From positions 1 to 17,158 of the forward strand of contig DIQC01000043.1 of NCBI GenBank assembly GCA_002426495.1: a DNA stretch of 17,158 bases, read 5' to 3'. The notes beneath the pieces were generated by a model, which was not told the DNA's origin, ran no database searches, and saw only the letters and a program-made list of their open reading frames with translations. Shown here in pieces: positions 14,854 to 17,158 of this stretch (position 1 is its first letter; each line of letters begins with the position of its first letter). The stretch comes from Thermacetogenium sp. UBA5472 (GTDB taxonomy: Bacteria; Bacillota; DSM-12270; Thermacetogeniales; Thermacetogeniaceae). A program made the translations under genes and the position numbers.

Positions 14854-15162
14854 TTAAAGTTTCCATTTCTCAGCATGCGGATCAGATATGACTTCATATC
14901 CACCCATGGCCGCCATACATACCAGCACACCATTTAATATGGTTACTACAATACCCTGCAAATCCCATCCCGCCGGTGCAAAGATAAAAGTAAGCACCAG
15001 GGAAATAATTAAGGTATACAGCCGAACATATACTGATGGTAATTTGCGCTTGATAAACGATTTAGTAAACTGCACGACCAGCCCCACGGCGAGGACCAGG
15101 CCGGCGAAAGTGGTTAACAGCCCAACAGTCAGGAAATCATTCATCATGAAATCATTCACCAC
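14854..15162 (-). CDS. Small three-helix membrane protein, possibly holin-like
   Basis: I do not recognise a specific family. The 102-residue product is almost entirely hydrophobic with three likely membrane helices (about 9-31, 46-63 and 69-88), a basic loop (KSFIKRKLPS) between the first two and a short polar tail. This resembles small phage-type holins. However, no lysin or phage gene is nearby, so it may be an unrelated small membrane protein. The GTG start at 15162 has AGGAG 7 nt upstream. The first codons hold a tandem duplication of TGAATGATTTC. It has its own putative promoter, the aroB terminator upstream and a terminator downstream, so it appears monocistronic and not part of the pilus operon. 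Confidence 0.65.
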   Translation of the reverse strand: MVNDFMMNDFLTVGLLTTFAGLVLAVGLVVQFTKSFIKRKLPSVYVRLYTLIISLVLTFIFAPAGWDLQGIVVTILNGVLVCMAAMGGYEVISDPHAEKWKL

Positions 15163-15201
15163 ATTAAAGCTCCTTTCATATGTTCCTCTAACTTAATATA
15201 T

Positions 15202-15231
15202 ATTATCTGCTGCCGTTTTTTAGTCGAACAA
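15202..15231 (-). promoter_or_regulatory. Possible promoter of the small membrane-protein gene
   Basis: On the minus strand, -35 TTGTTC (15226-15231) and -10 GATAAT (15202-15207) have an 18-bp spacer, about 40 bp before the start codon. Moderate match only. Confidence 0.35.
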
Positions 15232-15238
15232 TACTCAT

Positions 15239-15262
15239 AAAAAAAAGCTGGATTTCCCAGCT
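15239..15262 (-). terminator. Rho-independent terminator after aroB
   Basis: On the minus strand, perfect 6-bp arms AGCTGG/CCAGCT with a 5-base loop are followed by eight T residues, about 20 bp after the aroB stop. It closes the aroK-aroB operon. Confidence 0.85.
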
Positions 15263-15281
15263 GTCAGGTGTGTCGGGTGCG

Positions 15282-16361
15282 TCAGCTGATAGCTGCTAGG
15301 ATTTCATCTTTTTCGACATCTTCAAACAAATCTACCTCGCCCAATGCCAAAGGCAGCACAAAATGCGGCTTGCCGCGGCGCGCCTTTTTATCCCGGGGAA
15401 GGATATTGATGATTTCGACTGCCGGTATAGTTACAGTTGTGGGGAGTCCTGCCCTTTTCAACAACTTTTCTAGACGGTTTTTATCCTCCTCTTTCAGTAA
15501 ACCTCTGCCTACTGCTATCTGAGCTGCTGCCACCATCCCCACAGCAACAGCCTCTCCGTGCCGATAAATACGGTAAGAGGTCAGGGCCTCTAAGGCATGG
15601 CCGATGGTGTGCCCAAAATTAAGAAGGATGCGCACACCGTTCTCCCTTTCATCCTCGGCTACTATAGCTGCCTTTATCGCACAAGATTTTTGAATAACAT
15701 AAGATAAGGCATCCTGCTCCAGAGCCAATATCTGCTCCAAGTGCTCCTCCAAGTAGCTGAAAAGATCGCCATCCCGGATCACACCATATTTGATCGCTTC
15801 GGCAAGGCCGGCCCGCACCTCACGGAGATCAAGTGTGTTCAGAACCCGGACATCAATAAACACCAACTGGGGCTGGTAAAAGGAGCCGATCATGTTTTTG
15901 CCCAGGGGATGATTGACCGCAACCTTTCCTCCCACAGAACTATCCACCTGTGCCAGCAGTGTAGTGGGCACCTGAATCAGGAATACACCCCGCAGATAAG
16001 TGGCAGCCACAAAGCCTGCCAGATCCCCGGCCACCCCACCGCCCAGGGCAACTACAGCACTCTGCCGGTCAAGGCCATTCTCGATGGCAGCGGTATACAG
16101 TTTGTCCGCTGATTCCAGGGATTTATATTCTTCCCCATCAGGAAGCTGATAGTAAAATGGTTCAAAACCGGCCTGTTTCAAGGATTCCAACACTATATCT
16201 CCGTACAAAGAGCCTACTCGTTCATTAGTAATGACAAAAACTCTCTTGACCTGCTGTATAGGCTGAAGGGCAGCCATGGCTTCTCCCAGATATTTAAGGT
16301 TTCCCGCCCCAAATTTAATCGGATAAGAGCGCTCCTTGAGATCAACCTGTAGTGTTTCCAA
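15282..16361 (-). CDS. aroB: 3-dehydroquinate synthase AroB
   Basis: Converts DAHP to 3-dehydroquinate, the second step of the shikimate pathway, using NAD and a divalent metal in the cytoplasm. It has 359 residues, the normal length. Motifs seen: DGEEYKSLESADKLY, the glycine-rich ALGGGVAGDLAGFVAATYLRG nucleotide-binding segment, QVPTTLLAQVDSSVGGK, NMIGSFYQP, the RAGLAEAIKYGVI segment with the first metal ligand, and FGHTIGHALE plus RHGEAVAVGM, which hold the metal-binding histidines. The start codon is TTG at 16361 with a strong GGGGGAGG 8 nt upstream. The end of aroK overlaps it by 20 nt, indicating coupling. A terminator follows the stop. Confidence 0.97.
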   Translation of the reverse strand: METLQVDLKERSYPIKFGAGNLKYLGEAMAALQPIQQVKRVFVITNERVGSLYGDIVLESLKQAGFEPFYYQLPDGEEYKSLESADKLYTAAIENGLDRQSAVVALGGGVAGDLAGFVAATYLRGVFLIQVPTTLLAQVDSSVGGKVAVNHPLGKNMIGSFYQPQLVFIDVRVLNTLDLREVRAGLAEAIKYGVIRDGDLFSYLEEHLEQILALEQDALSYVIQKSCAIKAAIVAEDERENGVRILLNFGHTIGHALEALTSYRIYRHGEAVAVGMVAAAQIAVGRGLLKEEDKNRLEKLLKRAGLPTTVTIPAVEIINILPRDKKARRGKPHFVLPLALGEVDLFEDVEKDEILAAIS

Positions 16362-16908
16362 TATTCCAGCCTCCCCCTAGTTCCCGGTTTTCATCTAAAA
16401 GTGATATTATTCTTTCCGCAACCTCTTCTACACTCAGCTCTGAAGTAGCAATCCTATAATCACAATCCTGATAGTAAGGCTGTCTGGCTAACAAAAGATC
16501 TCTAATGCGAGTGTCTAGGTCATTATGCGGATCATTCCCCTGCAAAAGCGGGCGCGCCCCGGTCTTCATAACCCGAGCGGCGATCATCGATGGCTCAACC
16601 GTAAGGAGAATAATAATGCCCTTTTCCCGCAACATCTTTAAATTACCCGGGTTAAGAACAGCCCCTCCCCCGGTGGCAATGACAAAGTTGTGCTTAGCAG
16701 CCGCCTGGCGGATGACAGCTGTTTCCTCATTACGGAAGCGCTCTTCCCCATACTGGCGGAAGATCTCCGGAATCGTCAACCCAACCGCCGCCTCTATAGC
16801 TATATCGGTATCGATAAAATCCATCTCCAACAGTTGAGCCAACCGCTTCCCTACTCTGGTTTTCCCAACCCCCATAAAACCGGTCAGAACAATGTTGCTT
16901 TTTTTCAT
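16342..16908 (-). CDS. aroK: Shikimate kinase AroK
   Basis: Phosphorylates shikimate to shikimate-3-phosphate with ATP, the fifth step of the shikimate pathway. It has 188 residues. Walker A GFMGVGKT (10-17), the shikimate-contacting DTD (33-35), the FRNEE arginine region, GGGAV (79-83) and the lid arginine in RPLL are all visible. The start ATG 16908 was chosen because GGAGG lies 6 nt upstream. The preceding ATG 16911 is adjacent, and the longer frame to 16950 reads through a palindromic repeat. The C-terminal 10-15 residues (GGGWNIGNTTG) overlap aroB and look non-conserved. Confidence 0.96.
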   Translation of the reverse strand: MKKSNIVLTGFMGVGKTRVGKRLAQLLEMDFIDTDIAIEAAVGLTIPEIFRQYGEERFRNEETAVIRQAAAKHNFVIATGGGAVLNPGNLKMLREKGIIILLTVEPSMIAARVMKTGARPLLQGNDPHNDLDTRIRDLLLARQPYYQDCDYRIATSELSVEEVAERIISLLDENRELGGGWNIGNTTG

Positions 16909-16921
16909 CATAAACCTCCGA

Positions 16922-16948
16922 GACACAGGGGGACGGTTCTCTTGTGCC
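16922..16948 (-). repeat. 27-nt palindromic repeat, GACACA type, directly before aroK
   Basis: Arms GACACA/TGTGCC (one mismatch). Loop core ACCGTCCCC on the minus strand. It ends next to the aroK ribosome-binding site and so lies in the 5' leader. Confidence 0.7.
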
Positions 16949-16964
16949 AATATCGATTTACCGT

Positions 16965-16991
16965 GACACAGGAAGACAGTTTTCTTGTGTC
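16965..16991 (-). repeat. 27-nt palindromic repeat, GACACA type
   Basis: Arms GACACA/TGTGTC, perfect and extendable by one pair. The loop core ACTGTCTTC on the minus strand has diverged from the other copies. Confidence 0.65.
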
Positions 16992-17028
16992 AAAGGTCTT
17001 CATCCTCTGAGCCTTCCTTGCTTACAAA

Positions 17029-17110
17029 GTGAGCCCCCCGTGAAGCGGGTACTGGCGGGATGGGGCCCTGCTGCGTTAGCTAATGTTCAATGTTCCATCG
17101 CCAGGCTCAC
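17029..17110. other. Candidate folded element upstream of aroK
   Basis: An 82-nt stretch closed by a perfect 7-bp stem (GTGAGCC 17029-17035 with GGCTCAC 17104-17110). Inside are a hairpin (CCCG/CGGG, 17037-17049) and a 9-bp stem with a 2-base bulge (TGGCG+ATGG with CCAT+CGCCA, reaching 17103). Together they make a three-way junction. It contains no reading frame and matches no RNA family I could recall. The strand of function is unknown. The 16992-17131 region holds no gene. Confidence 0.4.
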
Positions 17111-17131
17111 CTTCCGGTACAGTGAGTCAAT

Positions 17132-17158
17132 GAGTCAAAGTCACCGTCCCCTTGACTC
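17132..17158 (+). repeat. 27-nt palindromic repeat, GAGTCA type
   Basis: Arms GAGTCA/TGACTC with loop core CACCGTCCCC. It is in the opposite orientation to the two copies nearer aroK and ends at the window edge. Confidence 0.7.

Noticed and set aside
419..17010. Plus-strand open frames
   Set aside because: All lie opposite well-recognised minus-strand genes or repeats, with no family motifs and no consistent ribosome-binding sites.

Overview
The window is a nearly complete type IV pilus (T4P) locus, with every gene on the minus strand. It therefore reads from high to low coordinates. It probably comes from a Gram-positive Clostridia-type Firmicute (Peptococcaceae/Syntrophomonadaceae-like). 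Three points support this: a PilM/PilN/PilO set without any PilQ secretin, a SigB/SigF/SigG-type sigma factor, and two perfect Spo0A-type boxes in the main intergenic region. The genus cannot be fixed from the sequence alone.

Layout in transcription order. (1) 17158-16909 has no gene. It holds three 27-nt palindromic repeats and a candidate folded element. (2) aroK and aroB overlap (shikimate pathway) and end at a strong terminator. (3) A monocistronic three-helix membrane protein, perhaps holin-like, has its own promoter and terminator. (4) A second terminator precedes the pilus run: pilB (extension ATPase), pilC (platform), a GspG-like prepilin, a PilV-like and a PilW-like minor prepilin, a large PilX-like protein with a beta-helix-like body, pilM, pilN, pilO, a GspH/FimT-like prepilin and pilD (prepilin peptidase). 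(5) A 406-bp AT-rich gap carries a good sigma-A-type promoter with a long leader. It is followed by pilT (retraction ATPase), a second, frameshifted pilC, a sigma-70 family factor and a second PilX-like beta-helix-type protein.

How the parts fit. PilB and PilT would extend and retract a fibre built on PilC and the PilM-PilN-PilO platform. PilD would cleave the class III leaders of the GspG-, PilV-, PilW- and GspH-like prepilins and possibly the two PilX-like proteins. The sigma factor is placed to link pilus expression to a regulatory decision.

The non-coding sequence is busy. One family of 27-nt palindromes has a constant ACGTCCC-type loop on stems whose two arms change together (GACACA, GTGGCA and GAGTCA types). 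A tandem duplication involves the 3' end of pilC. Several proteins carry locally expanded low-complexity segments (PilB N-terminus, PilN loop, PilO tail).
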